A stretch of DNA of 28,326 bases from Nitrospira sp. (lineage in GTDB: Bacteria > Nitrospirota > Nitrospiria > Nitrospirales > Nitrospiraceae). The notes below the pieces were generated by a model that worked only from the letters and a program-made list of their open reading frames with translations, made no database searches and was not told the DNA's origin. The stretch is taken from positions 1 to 28,326 of the forward strand of contig JABMDG010000235.1 of assembly GCA_015904045.1 (NCBI GenBank), read 5' to 3'. Of the stretch, positions 8,490-15,561 are shown one piece after another (the stretch's first letter is position 1; every line of letters begins with the position of its first letter). The translations under genes and the position numbers were made by a program.

Positions 8490-8679
8490 GACGAGTTCTT
8501 GAGGCCGGGACTTGGGGGGCCACCCACGATATAGTATGGAGGGTGGATTTGCAACCATCCGGCCTGATTCCCCCCCCGGCACTCAATAAATTCCGTTAGG
8601 AACCGATAGAGAAGGGCCAGGATCAGGCAAGACGACTCATATCACACCATTTGATGAGAGGGAAGAGGGAGGGGATTGT

Positions 8680-9174
8680 ATGTGGAAGCAAGAGAATACT
8701 GTGTATGCGGATGAGGGGATGACTCCAGACGGGCATGGTTCAATCAGAAGCCGACCAGTATCCAGTGAGACCGTGAGCGCTTTCATCGGGACGGGCGTGA
8801 CGTTCAAAGGGGTGATCACCTATTCCGGTACCGTGCGGATCGACGGGTCGCTGGATGGTGAAATCCACGCCGACGGCGGGTTGTTGGTGGGGGCTGAAGC
8901 CGTGATCACGGCCAAGGTCTCGGCCGGGTCGGTGGTGTGCGAAGGGGCCATTACAGGTGACATTCAAGCCACGGAACGCATCACGCTGCTTGCCCCAGCT
9001 GTGATCCAAGGCAGTCTCAAGACTCCCGTTCTCTCGATTGAGGAGGGGGTGCGCCTGAACGGAACATTGGAGATGACCGCGCCGGTGGTCGTTCAACAGG
9101 AGCCGTCACGCGAGTCAAAGCTCTATCCAGTCGGGCCGTCGGGCCGACCGCTGGTCAAGCGAGTCGAGGAATAA
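8680..9174 (+). CDS. Bactofilin (polymer-forming cytoskeletal protein)
   Basis: The 164-residue protein has a disordered N-terminus (1-32) followed by a bactofilin right-handed beta-helix (about 33-140). The recurrent short hydrophobic/glycine turns are visible: SAFIGTGVTFKGVI, GTVRIDGSLDGEI, GLLVGAEAVITAKV, ITGDIQATERI and IQGSLKTPVLSI. Bactofilins polymerise without nucleotides and act as membrane-associated scaffolds for cell shape, stalks or polar proteins. GGAGGGG about five bases upstream supports ATG 8680. No M23 peptidase partner lies next to it, unlike many bactofilin loci. The last 52 bases overlap the 3' end of the convergent DUF3703 gene. Confidence 0.92.
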   Translation: MWKQENTVYADEGMTPDGHGSIRSRPVSSETVSAFIGTGVTFKGVITYSGTVRIDGSLDGEIHADGGLLVGAEAVITAKVSAGSVVCEGAITGDIQATERITLLAPAVIQGSLKTPVLSIEEGVRLNGTLEMTAPVVVQQEPSRESKLYPVGPSGRPLVKRVEE

Positions 9175-9512
9175 GATGGGTTCAGCAGTTCTTGGAACTC
9201 TTCTGGAATCGGCATGGACTTGAATGGGGGCACGTGAGCGCCGCCCGTGTTGCCCGCAGGGACCCAGATCCATGTAAACAAGGTTGCCCCAACGATCCTG
9301 GCCACCTGGCCGGTGATCTCGGTCAAGTCCCGACGTCTCCAACCGACCTTCAGCATCCACCAGTGGGCCTTGGCATGAGGGAGGGTGAACGCCTGGCCGA
9401 GAATATGGGCGCGTTCCAGGTGGAAAAACGCCTGCTCAAGGTCATGGCCTGAATACCGCTCCGCTGCTGCAGCCAGTTCTCGCTCGTAGGCTTGTCGTAA
9501 TGCTGGGTGCAT
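9123..9512 (-). CDS. DUF3703 family protein
   Basis: At 129 residues the protein matches what I remember of DUF3703: an N-terminal helical half (ALRQAYERELAAAAERY, then DLEQAFFHLERAHILGQ) with HAKAHWWMLKVGWRRRD, and a C-terminal half with VPAGNTGGAHV and PIPEEFQELL. The hydrophobic stretch GQVARIVGATLFTWIWV may be a membrane-associated helix. The function of the family is not established as far as I know. The ATG is preceded by AGGGG with seven bases between. Its 3' end overlaps the bactofilin gene on the opposite strand by 52 bases, so the last 17 codons of each constrain the other. Confidence 0.8.
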   Translation of the reverse strand: MHPALRQAYERELAAAAERYSGHDLEQAFFHLERAHILGQAFTLPHAKAHWWMLKVGWRRRDLTEITGQVARIVGATLFTWIWVPAGNTGGAHVPPFKSMPIPEEFQELLNPSYSSTRLTSGRPDGPTG

Positions 9513-9664
9513 GGCCCGGCCCCTATCAACTTTCCATAATGCTGTGACGGAACCTCCTGGCGATGCAGCCTCTGGCGCAACGTATCTTCACGGCCATTGT
9601 CATGGTAGCATGCGAACCAAGCTGGACGGAAAGGGGCCAGGGTTGTCGAAGGAGGGATGGTGCC

Positions 9665-10267
9665 ATGACGTGTGGAGGATTGAAGCAGATCGCGATTAGC
9701 TTGGTGCTGGCAGGGGGGCTGTTCGTATCCGGCTGCGGCTACAACGACCTGCAAGGGTTGGATGAGGATACCAAGGCAGCCTGGAGCGAAGTCATCAATC
9801 AATACCAACGGCGCGCCGACCTCATTCCCAACCTCGTGGCCACGGTGAAGGGCTATGCCGAACATGAGCGGGAGACCTTGGAAGGAGTCGTGACCGCACG
9901 GTCCAAGGCGACGGGGATTCAGCTGACTCCAGACATGCTGAAGAACCCCGCGGCGTTTGAAGAATTTCAGAAAGCGCAAGCCGGCCTGACCTCGGCGCTG
10001 GGCCGCCTCATTGCGATCGCCGAACAGTATCCGAACCTCAAGGCCGATCAGAATTTCCGCGACCTGCAGAGTCAGCTGGAAGGCACGGAAAACCGCATCG
10101 CCGTCGCCCGCAAACGCTACATCGACCGGGTGGCGGAGTACAACAAGATGGTCCGCTACTTTCCCACCAATTTGACGGCTCAGTTTCTCCTGCACATGGA
10201 AGAAAAGCCGAACTTCACCGTCGCGGACGAAAAGGCGGTGTCGAAGCCGCCGGACGTGAAATTCTAG
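9665..10267 (+). CDS. lemA: LemA family lipoprotein
   Basis: The 200-residue protein starts at ATG 9665, with AAGGAGGG about eight bases upstream. A short signal peptide ends in a lipobox, VSGC (Cys24), so it should be lipid-anchored. The rest is the LemA helical bundle, with the family hallmark AWSEVINQYQRRADLIPNLV near the start and YNKMVRYFPTNLTAQFL near the end. LemA proteins are widespread and poorly understood, and are often found next to TPM-domain genes as here. The next gene starts 11 bases downstream, so they form an operon. The frame is open upstream to 9563, but that extension has no signal peptide logic. Confidence 0.93.
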   Translation: MTCGGLKQIAISLVLAGGLFVSGCGYNDLQGLDEDTKAAWSEVINQYQRRADLIPNLVATVKGYAEHERETLEGVVTARSKATGIQLTPDMLKNPAAFEEFQKAQAGLTSALGRLIAIAEQYPNLKADQNFRDLQSQLEGTENRIAVARKRYIDRVAEYNKMVRYFPTNLTAQFLLHMEEKPNFTVADEKAVSKPPDVKF

Positions 10268-10278
10268 GGTCGGGTTTG

Positions 10279-11187
10279 ATGTTGAGGGGGACGGTGGAGT
10301 CGAAGACAAACAGGTACACCGGCCTCCGCTTCTTCGTCGCGACCGTCACCGCAGCAGGGGTCTTCGCCTCTCTCGCGCATGCCCTCGATGTGCCGCCGAT
10401 TACTGGGCGCGTCATGGATCTGGCCCATGTGTTGCCAGCCTCGGCGGTGGAGTCGATGTCGACTCGACTGGCGGCGCATGAAGTTGCCACGAGCAATCAA
10501 GTCGCGGTCCTGATTATCCCTTCGCTCGAAGGGGATGCCTTGGAAGAGTTTTCTCATCGTGTAGCTATGACCTGGAAACTGGGTCAGAAAGGAACCGACA
10601 ACGGAGTTCTGTTGTTGGTGGCGATACAGGAACGTAAAGTCCGGATTGAAGTGGGGTATGGCCTGGAGGGAACGTTAACTGATGCCCGATCGGCACGCAT
10701 TATCAGAAACGACATCGTCCCCCGCTTCCGCGCCGGTGATGTGACGGGTGGAGTGGCGTCTGGGATCGATGCCATCGTACGGACGATCGAAGGCACCTAT
10801 CAGGCATCGGAGAGGCCGGTCCCTCGGGAAGACACCGATCACCTGGGTCAGATCTTGACCGCAATCATGGTCGGCCTGATGCTGGGATTCATCCTGATGA
10901 ATGTCAATCGGCTTCTTGGACCGATTGCCGGCACAGGGCTCGCACTCTTGCTAGCCCCCTGGCTGGTGCCGGCCTTGATCGCCGGGGGAATCACTCTGCT
11001 ACTGCTTCTGTTCCTGTCGTCCGCGGGCATGAGCGAACGGCAAAGGATGCGAGGAGGCATGGACGATTGGATGTGGTACAGCAGCCGTGGAGGCGGATGG
11101 GGCGGTGGCACGTTCGGCGGCGTGGGGGGCGGTTTCAGCGGAGGAGGAGGTAGTTTTGGAGGAGGTGGCGCCAGTGGAAGCTGGTAA
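10279..11187 (+). CDS. TPM-domain (YgcG-type) membrane protein with Gly-rich tail
   Basis: The product has about 302 residues. An N-terminal signal or anchor helix (about 17-36) is followed by a TPM domain (about 40-175) containing VPPITGRVMDLAHVLP, SNQVAVLIIPSLEG and RKVRIEVGYGLEGTLTDA. Two membrane helices follow (about 193-240). The C-terminus is glycine-rich (GGGFSGGGGSFGGGGASGSW), the classic YgcG ending. TPM domains are reported to have phosphatase or metal-binding activity in some plants and bacteria; no catalytic role can be assigned here. It follows lemA by 11 bases and is followed at seven bases by a second TPM-like gene. ATG 10279 is chosen over the TTG just before it. Confidence 0.88.
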   Translation: MLRGTVESKTNRYTGLRFFVATVTAAGVFASLAHALDVPPITGRVMDLAHVLPASAVESMSTRLAAHEVATSNQVAVLIIPSLEGDALEEFSHRVAMTWKLGQKGTDNGVLLLVAIQERKVRIEVGYGLEGTLTDARSARIIRNDIVPRFRAGDVTGGVASGIDAIVRTIEGTYQASERPVPREDTDHLGQILTAIMVGLMLGFILMNVNRLLGPIAGTGLALLLAPWLVPALIAGGITLLLLLFLSSAGMSERQRMRGGMDDWMWYSSRGGGWGGGTFGGVGGGFSGGGGSFGGGGASGSW

Positions 11188-11194
11188 GGAAGTG

Positions 11195-11836
11195 ATGCTC
11201 ACGGTTGAAGAGCGGGAACGCATCGAGTCAACTGTCCAGCGGGCGGAGCAACGCACGAAGGCGGAGATCGTTCCAATGATCGTCCCGCAGGCTAGCTTCT
11301 ATCGCGATGCGCAGCATTGGGCGGGGCTCGTGCTTGCCTTGATAGTGTTGACGGTCCTACTGACTCTTGAAACGCTCTGGCTCCCCTGGGGCTGGCATGC
11401 TGCAAATGCTGCATGGCTGGTATGTGCCACCATTCTCGCGTATGGAATCGGCTCTCGGTTCGGCACTCTCGGTCCCGTGATCCACCTGTTCACGTCCAGA
11501 GAACGGATGCAACACAAGGTTCGTCTTCGAGCCGAGCAAGCCTTTGCCCGGCACGCCATTTTCCGGACGCGGGGGCGCACCGGGGTGTTGATCCTCTTGT
11601 CGGTTCTGGAGCGGGAGATCTATGTGCTTCCCGATCGCCCCTTGGCGCAACAGGTTCCCATGGAACGGTGGTCGCAGATCGTGCAGGCGGCCGTTGAACG
11701 GTTAAAGGCGAAGGATCTTGCAGGAGGGCTGTGTGAAGGGATCGAGCAATGTGGGCGCCTGCTCGCAGAAGTCTGTCCGCCCCATGCCGGGGACAACCCC
11801 AATGAATTGCCGAACCAGTTGGTCGAAGAGCGGTAG
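11195..11836 (+). CDS. TPM-domain membrane protein, cytoplasmic/short form
   Basis: The product has 213 residues. It begins with an amphipathic region (VEERERIESTVQRAEQRTKAEIVPMIV), the start of a TPM-like fold, interrupted by two membrane helices (about 42-66 and 70-92). It then resumes with ERMQHKVRLRAEQAF and TGVLILLSVLEREIYVLPD, the core of this TPM subfamily. It lacks a signal peptide and the Gly-rich tail of its neighbour. AGGA (11187-11190) lies four bases before ATG 11195. An open frame extends upstream to 11087 but overlaps the Gly-rich end of the preceding gene and is an artefact of its repetitive codons. Third gene of the lemA-TPM-TPM operon; it probably works with the other two at the envelope. 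Confidence 0.85.
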   Translation: MLTVEERERIESTVQRAEQRTKAEIVPMIVPQASFYRDAQHWAGLVLALIVLTVLLTLETLWLPWGWHAANAAWLVCATILAYGIGSRFGTLGPVIHLFTSRERMQHKVRLRAEQAFARHAIFRTRGRTGVLILLSVLEREIYVLPDRPLAQQVPMERWSQIVQAAVERLKAKDLAGGLCEGIEQCGRLLAEVCPPHAGDNPNELPNQLVEER

Positions 11837-11844
11837 CGGAGTCG

Positions 11845-11871
11845 TTGTTTCCGTCGGCATCAAGCTATAGT
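11845..11871 (+). promoter_or_regulatory. Candidate promoter with almost no 5' leader
   Basis: TTGTTT (11845-11850), a 15-base spacer and TATAGT (11866-11871). The ATG of the next gene is only 10 bases past the -10 box, so the transcript would have a leader of about four bases and no ribosome binding site. The short spacer makes the -35 uncertain. Confidence 0.45.
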
Positions 11872-11881
11872 ACGTGGTCTC

Positions 11882-12274
11882 ATGTCACTCGACAACCCAT
11901 CTTCCTTTGCCGATCGCCGTGCCTATTATCGAATCAATGTCATGCTGCCCATGTGTCTTCAAGCCGAGACGGACGACACCCAGGGGGAACTCCTTGAGCA
12001 ATCCGTCAATCTCAGTGGCGGGGGCATCGGCGTTATCGTGAACACCCTCTATGAACCACATGACATCCTCAAGCTCACAATGCGTTTTCCGGACCAGGTC
12101 CTCTTCACGGCGTCCATCGAGGTCCTCCGGTTGGATCACATCGAAGCCCATCACATTCGTACGTACCGGCTGCATGCTCAGTTCGTTGGAATGGCCGCTC
12201 AACATCGGGAGCTCTTAATTCAATACATCATGCGATTCCAGCGCGAGCATCTTACCCGGCACTATTCCGCCTGA
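11882..12274 (+). CDS. Single-domain PilZ protein
   Basis: This 130-residue protein is essentially one PilZ domain. The c-di-GMP motifs are RxxxR (Arg13-Arg17 in DRRAYYR) and NxSxxG (43-48, NLSGGG). The remaining strands contain MRFPDQVLFTASIEVLRLD and LHAQFVGMAAQHRELLIQYI. Such stand-alone PilZ proteins act as c-di-GMP adaptors, commonly for motility or exopolysaccharide. No partner gene is adjacent; the flanking genes are the TPM operon and murJ. There is no Shine-Dalgarno sequence before the ATG, consistent with a nearly leaderless mRNA from the promoter just upstream. Confidence 0.9.
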   Translation: MSLDNPSSFADRRAYYRINVMLPMCLQAETDDTQGELLEQSVNLSGGGIGVIVNTLYEPHDILKLTMRFPDQVLFTASIEVLRLDHIEAHHIRTYRLHAQFVGMAAQHRELLIQYIMRFQREHLTRHYSA

Positions 12275-12312
12275 CCGCAACGGGAGAGGCGGCCGAGAAA
12301 TATCCCGATCAA

Positions 12313-12341
12313 TAGACGACGCGCCGATGTTCCGCTAGAAT
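12313..12341 (+). promoter_or_regulatory. murJ promoter, predicted leaderless
   Basis: TAGACG (12313-12318, four of six matches to TTGACA), a 17-base spacer and TAGAAT (12336-12341). Only seven bases separate the -10 box from the murJ ATG at 12349, so transcription should begin at or next to the start codon. The same TAGAAT-N7-ATG arrangement is found at gmhA. Confidence 0.55.
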
Positions 12342-12348
12342 CCGGTCC

Positions 12349-13977
12349 ATGTCCGAACCCACCGCGCCGGCCCCCTCTCCGCAGGCCAAACAAGATGAGA
12401 TCCACTCGGTTGTCAAATCGGCCGGGGTGATTGGCATCGCCACTTTTTCCAGCCGGATTCTGGGTTTTGTCCGCGACATGGTGCTCGCTCGGGTATTCGG
12501 TGCGACGCCGGCGGCCGATGCCTTCTTCATCGCGTTCCGTATTCCAAGCCTCCTTCGAGAATTGTTCGCGGAAGGTTCGATGTCCTCGGCCTTCATCCCG
12601 GTCTTTACGGAATATCGAACGACGCGCAGCAAGCAGGATACCTGGGAATTGGCCAGCGCGGTGTTCACGACTCTCCTGACGATCGTGACGTTTGTCACCA
12701 TCGTTGGTATGGTGGCGGCACCGTGGCTCGTGCAGCTGCTCGCACCGGGATTTCAAGAGAATCCGGACAAACTGGCGCTGACGACGTTGCTTGCCCGTAT
12801 CATGTTCCCCTATCTGCTATTTGTCAGCTTGGCGGCGCTGGCGATGGGCATTCTCAACTCTGTGCGGGCGTTTGCGGTGCCGGCCTTTTCGCCGCTGTTT
12901 CTCAACGTCTTCATCATCGTCGGGGCGTTATTAGTGTCCCCGCTGCTCCAGGAGCCGATCATCGGGGTTGCCATCGGTGTGGTTGCCGGAGGAGCGGCAC
13001 AGTTTGCCATGCAACTCCCTAGTCTGAAGCTCCGCGGCCTCTTGTTCGGGTTTCGTTTTGAGCCCGGCCATCCCGGACTGCGGCGGATCGGCACACTGAT
13101 GGTGCCGTCGCTGCTCGGCCTTTCCGTGACGCAGGTCAATCTGACCGTCAGCACAATCCTGGGGTCGTACTTTAGCGGAGGACCGACGTATCTTTTTTAC
13201 GGCATGCGGCTGATCCAATTTCCACTGGGGATCTTCGGTGTCGCGTTGGCCATGGCGATTCTGCCCACCTTGTCTTCCCAAGCGGCACGCGGCGCGCTGG
13301 ATGAATTGCGTACGACGCTCGGTTTCGGTCTGCGCATGATTCTGTTCATCATCGTGCCGGCCATGGTCGGCTTGATTCTGCTAAGAACGCCGATTGTGCA
13401 TCTCTTTTTCGAGCACGGGACGTTTACGGCGCAGGATACGACCGCAACGGCCCTCGTGGTCCTGTGCTATGCGATCGGCTTGTGGGCGTTCGGAGGAGTG
13501 CGCATCATTGTCGCGGCGTTCTATTCGCTGCAGGATACCAAGACGCCGGCGGTTTCAGCAGCGGTTGCGGTGGTCGCCAACATCGTGTTTTCATTGTTGC
13601 TGATGCGCCCGCTCGGTGTGGCAGGACTGGCGTTCGCCACGGCCCTCGCCGCTATGGTCAATGGAGGCATCCTCGTGGCGGTGCTCAACCGGCGGTTGGG
13701 CGGCGTCGAATGGGGGGCTGTGGGGCGGTCATCGTTGCGAGTGGCTGTCGCTTGTGTCCCGATGGTCCTGGCCTGTTGGTGGGCGGCCAACGCGCCGGTG
13801 TGGATGCATCCCGATGACTGGATCGCCAAGTTCGTGATCCTCTTCGGGGCCATCGGCGTGAGCGTGGGCAGTTACGTCGGAGTCCATACCTTGCTGCGGT
13901 CCGATGAACTTGATGTGGTGTGGGGGATGGTGCGTCGAAAACTCGGCCGGATCGGGGGATCAGAGGAAGTGCAATGA
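12349..13977 (+). CDS. murJ: Lipid II flippase MurJ
   Basis: At 542 residues it is the right size for the MurJ/MviN branch of the MOP exporter superfamily, with about 14 hydrophobic helices. The N-terminal signature is clear: SSRILGFVRDMVLARVFG, then ADAFFIAFRIPSLLRELFAEG and SSAFIPVF. Later helices show FGVALAMAILPTLS and FYSLQDTKTPA, also typical. MurJ moves undecaprenyl-PP-MurNAc-pentapeptide-GlcNAc across the inner membrane for peptidoglycan assembly. There is no ribosome binding site before ATG 12349, but a -10 box seven bases upstream suggests leaderless translation. The TGA stop overlaps the ATG of the alkyltransferase gene, so that gene is coupled to it. Confidence 0.96.
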   Translation: MSEPTAPAPSPQAKQDEIHSVVKSAGVIGIATFSSRILGFVRDMVLARVFGATPAADAFFIAFRIPSLLRELFAEGSMSSAFIPVFTEYRTTRSKQDTWELASAVFTTLLTIVTFVTIVGMVAAPWLVQLLAPGFQENPDKLALTTLLARIMFPYLLFVSLAALAMGILNSVRAFAVPAFSPLFLNVFIIVGALLVSPLLQEPIIGVAIGVVAGGAAQFAMQLPSLKLRGLLFGFRFEPGHPGLRRIGTLMVPSLLGLSVTQVNLTVSTILGSYFSGGPTYLFYGMRLIQFPLGIFGVALAMAILPTLSSQAARGALDELRTTLGFGLRMILFIIVPAMVGLILLRTPIVHLFFEHGTFTAQDTTATALVVLCYAIGLWAFGGVRIIVAAFYSLQDTKTPAVSAAVAVVANIVFSLLLMRPLGVAGLAFATALAAMVNGGILVAVLNRRLGGVEWGAVGRSSLRVAVACVPMVLACWWAANAPVWMHPDDWIAKFVILFGAIGVSVGSYVGVHTLLRSDELDVVWGMVRRKLGRIGGSEEVQ

Positions 13978-14495
13978 GGCGGGCGATCATCTTCAAATCA
14001 TCCTGGGGATGGATGGGCATTTCTGAAACCACGAAAGGTATCGATAGCGTCGCCTTGCCCAAAGGGTCAAAGGGAGCGATCGAATCGGATCTCCGGTCGG
14101 TGACGGGTGAGCCGTTCGAAGAGGAAGCCTCCGCTCGACTGGAAGAGGCTCGGCACCAGTTGCTTGGCTATCTGGACGGGAAGCGAGACACCTTCAATCT
14201 GGCGCTTGATCTCTCCCGCGGGACTGCATTTCAACGACGGGTATGGCGTGTGCTCCAGCGGGTTCCGTACGGCAAGCTGCGGTCATATCAATGGATTGCC
14301 TTCCGTGTAGGCGGGCGACACTATGCCCGTGCTGTCGGCAGTGCGGTCGGCGCCAATCCGCTACCGGTTGTAATCCCTTGCCATCGGATTGTCGCTCAGG
14401 ATGCATCACTGGGAGGTTTCTCTTGTGGCCTGCCCATGAAGCGAAAACTGCTGACGCTCGAAGGGACGCTTCAGTATTTGAATGTTCGTCGGTAG
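13974..14495 (+). CDS. ogt: O6-alkylguanine-DNA alkyltransferase (methylated-DNA-cysteine methyltransferase)
   Basis: The 173-residue protein has a diverged N-terminal ribonuclease-H-like domain (1-80) and the conserved C-terminal domain with TAFQRRVWRVLQRVPYGKLRSY. The acceptor cysteine is Cys136 in VIPCHRIV, followed by GGFSCGLPMKRKLLTLEG. It transfers alkyl groups from O6-guanine in DNA to itself in a single-turnover reaction. I chose ATG 13974, which overlaps the murJ stop and is preceded by AGAGGAAG; the frame is open further upstream, but that would run inside murJ. The broken dtd gene follows after 18 bases. Confidence 0.92.
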   Translation: MRRAIIFKSSWGWMGISETTKGIDSVALPKGSKGAIESDLRSVTGEPFEEEASARLEEARHQLLGYLDGKRDTFNLALDLSRGTAFQRRVWRVLQRVPYGKLRSYQWIAFRVGGRHYARAVGSAVGANPLPVVIPCHRIVAQDASLGGFSCGLPMKRKLLTLEGTLQYLNVRR

Positions 14496-14513
14496 TCATC
14501 GGTCATTGGTGGA

Positions 14514-14877
14514 ATGAAAGCCGTTCTTCAACGCGTGACCCAGGCGTCGGTGACGGTGGATGGTGCCGTCGTCGGGACCATCGCCAAAGGGCTCTTGGTG
14601 CTTGTGGGGGTGGCCAAGGGTGATGAGGCGTCCGACGGGCGGTATCTGGCGGAAAAGATCCGAACGTTGCGGATTAGCCGCCCATGGCCGGCGGCCCAGC
14701 TTCGACGACGCTGCCCCTCCCGGCGAAGCCAAACGACTGTATGAGCTGCTCGCGGCCGAGCTGCGGGCTCAGGGAACGCCGGTCGAGACCGGGGTGTTTG
14801 CGGCTCACATGCATGTGTCACTCATGAACGATGGGCCAGTCACGTTCGTCTTGGACAGTCGTGACAGTCGTTCCTGA
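14514..14877 (+). pseudogene. dtd: D-aminoacyl-tRNA deacylase, broken by an internal out-of-frame deletion
   Basis: The N-terminal 54 residues from ATG 14514 are a good Dtd start ([39 protein letters not shown]), ending at 14675. The C-terminal part resumes in the +1 frame from about 14686 ([40 protein letters not shown]) to the TGA at 14875-14877. Compared with the 145-residue E. coli enzyme, about 34 residues are missing in between, including the SQFT motif of the active site. Thirteen bases stand where about 102 are expected, a net loss near 89, which also shifts the frame. Intact Dtd removes D-amino acids from mischarged tRNA. Unless this is an assembly error, the product here cannot be active. 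The C-terminal GPVT motif is preserved, which suggests the loss is recent. Confidence 0.8.
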
Positions 14878-14948
14878 TCGGCCTGGGTCAAGTTTTTCGA
14901 AGTAACACCGAGAACACAGGAGAAAACACCGGCGACTTGCCCGGGGTC

Positions 14949-14957
14949 TGCTATAAT
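14949..14957 (+). promoter_or_regulatory. Extended -10 promoter
   Basis: TGCTATAAT at 14949-14957 is a perfect extended -10 (TGnTATAAT); no convincing -35 lies at the usual distance. Transcription should start near 14964, giving a leader of about 30 bases with AGAGG before ATG 14995. Confidence 0.6.
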
Positions 14958-14994
14958 TGATGTGCGGCATCGTTAGACGCCACAAGAGGTTACG

Positions 14995-15561
14995 ATGGCC
15001 CCTCAGATCTCTCCTCAACACCCTTTGCGTCGGCTGTTCGGTGCTCTGACCGAGAAGAGTTTCACCGAACACCTGGGCTGGCCCGATCACAACGTGACTT
15101 CGTATCTGTCGAACTTGCTCGTGGACTTTGCCCACATGGACCAACTCTACAAAATCAAGAACAGCCGGAATCAGCCGGTGGATGCGGTGGTCGACTTACT
15201 CTACGAGTCGGACGTGATGCTGGGGGCGCAGTCAATGGACCGTGAACGAGATGTGCATCGTCACATCGGGGATTTTACTCTGTTCATGGCCGGGTTGTTC
15301 CCCGAATACCTCAGGCGGCTCAAGACGGCGGGGCTCATCTACCACAAGGATTTCCTTGTGGATTATGTCAAGACGGGCAAACGGTCGTATGGTATCGTGG
15401 CCACAATCGGCCGATCGAGCACCGACATAGATCCGCCGTTGTTTCAAAAACTGTCCGAGAATTTTGAACTCTGCGTGACCGGCCTAGGCTTCGTCCGATC
15501 GGATCTGGACCGCATGCAGAACCCCGCGTATCGGCAGGCTCGAGACTTTCTCCTCAATTGA
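14995..15561 (+). CDS. Uncharacterised soluble protein
   Basis: I do not recognise this 188-residue protein. It has no signal peptide, membrane helix or obvious catalytic motif and appears mainly helical. Notable segments are HPLRRLFGALTEKSF, DHNVTSYLSNLLVDFAHMDQLYKIK, DVHRHIGDFTLFMAGLFPEYLRRLK and DFLVDYVKTGKRSYGIVA. The start is well supported by AGAGG with five bases to ATG and an extended -10 promoter. Its TGA overlaps the TTG start of the isoaspartyl peptidase gene, so the two are probably co-translated. Codon use looks like that of the neighbours, with no sign of transfer. It may be a lineage-restricted helper of the downstream enzymes, but that is only a guess from position. Confidence 0.8.
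   Translation: MAPQISPQHPLRRLFGALTEKSFTEHLGWPDHNVTSYLSNLLVDFAHMDQLYKIKNSRNQPVDAVVDLLYESDVMLGAQSMDRERDVHRHIGDFTLFMAGLFPEYLRRLKTAGLIYHKDFLVDYVKTGKRSYGIVATIGRSSTDIDPPLFQKLSENFELCVTGLGFVRSDLDRMQNPAYRQARDFLLN

Noticed and set aside
9350..10309. 319-codon minus-strand frame over lemA
   Set aside because: It covers lemA and part of the DUF3703 gene in another frame. The lemA and DUF3703 proteins have family motifs; this one does not.
11087..11194. N-terminal extension of the second TPM gene
   Set aside because: It is the Gly-rich end of the preceding gene read in another frame, and a good start with a ribosome binding site exists at 11195.
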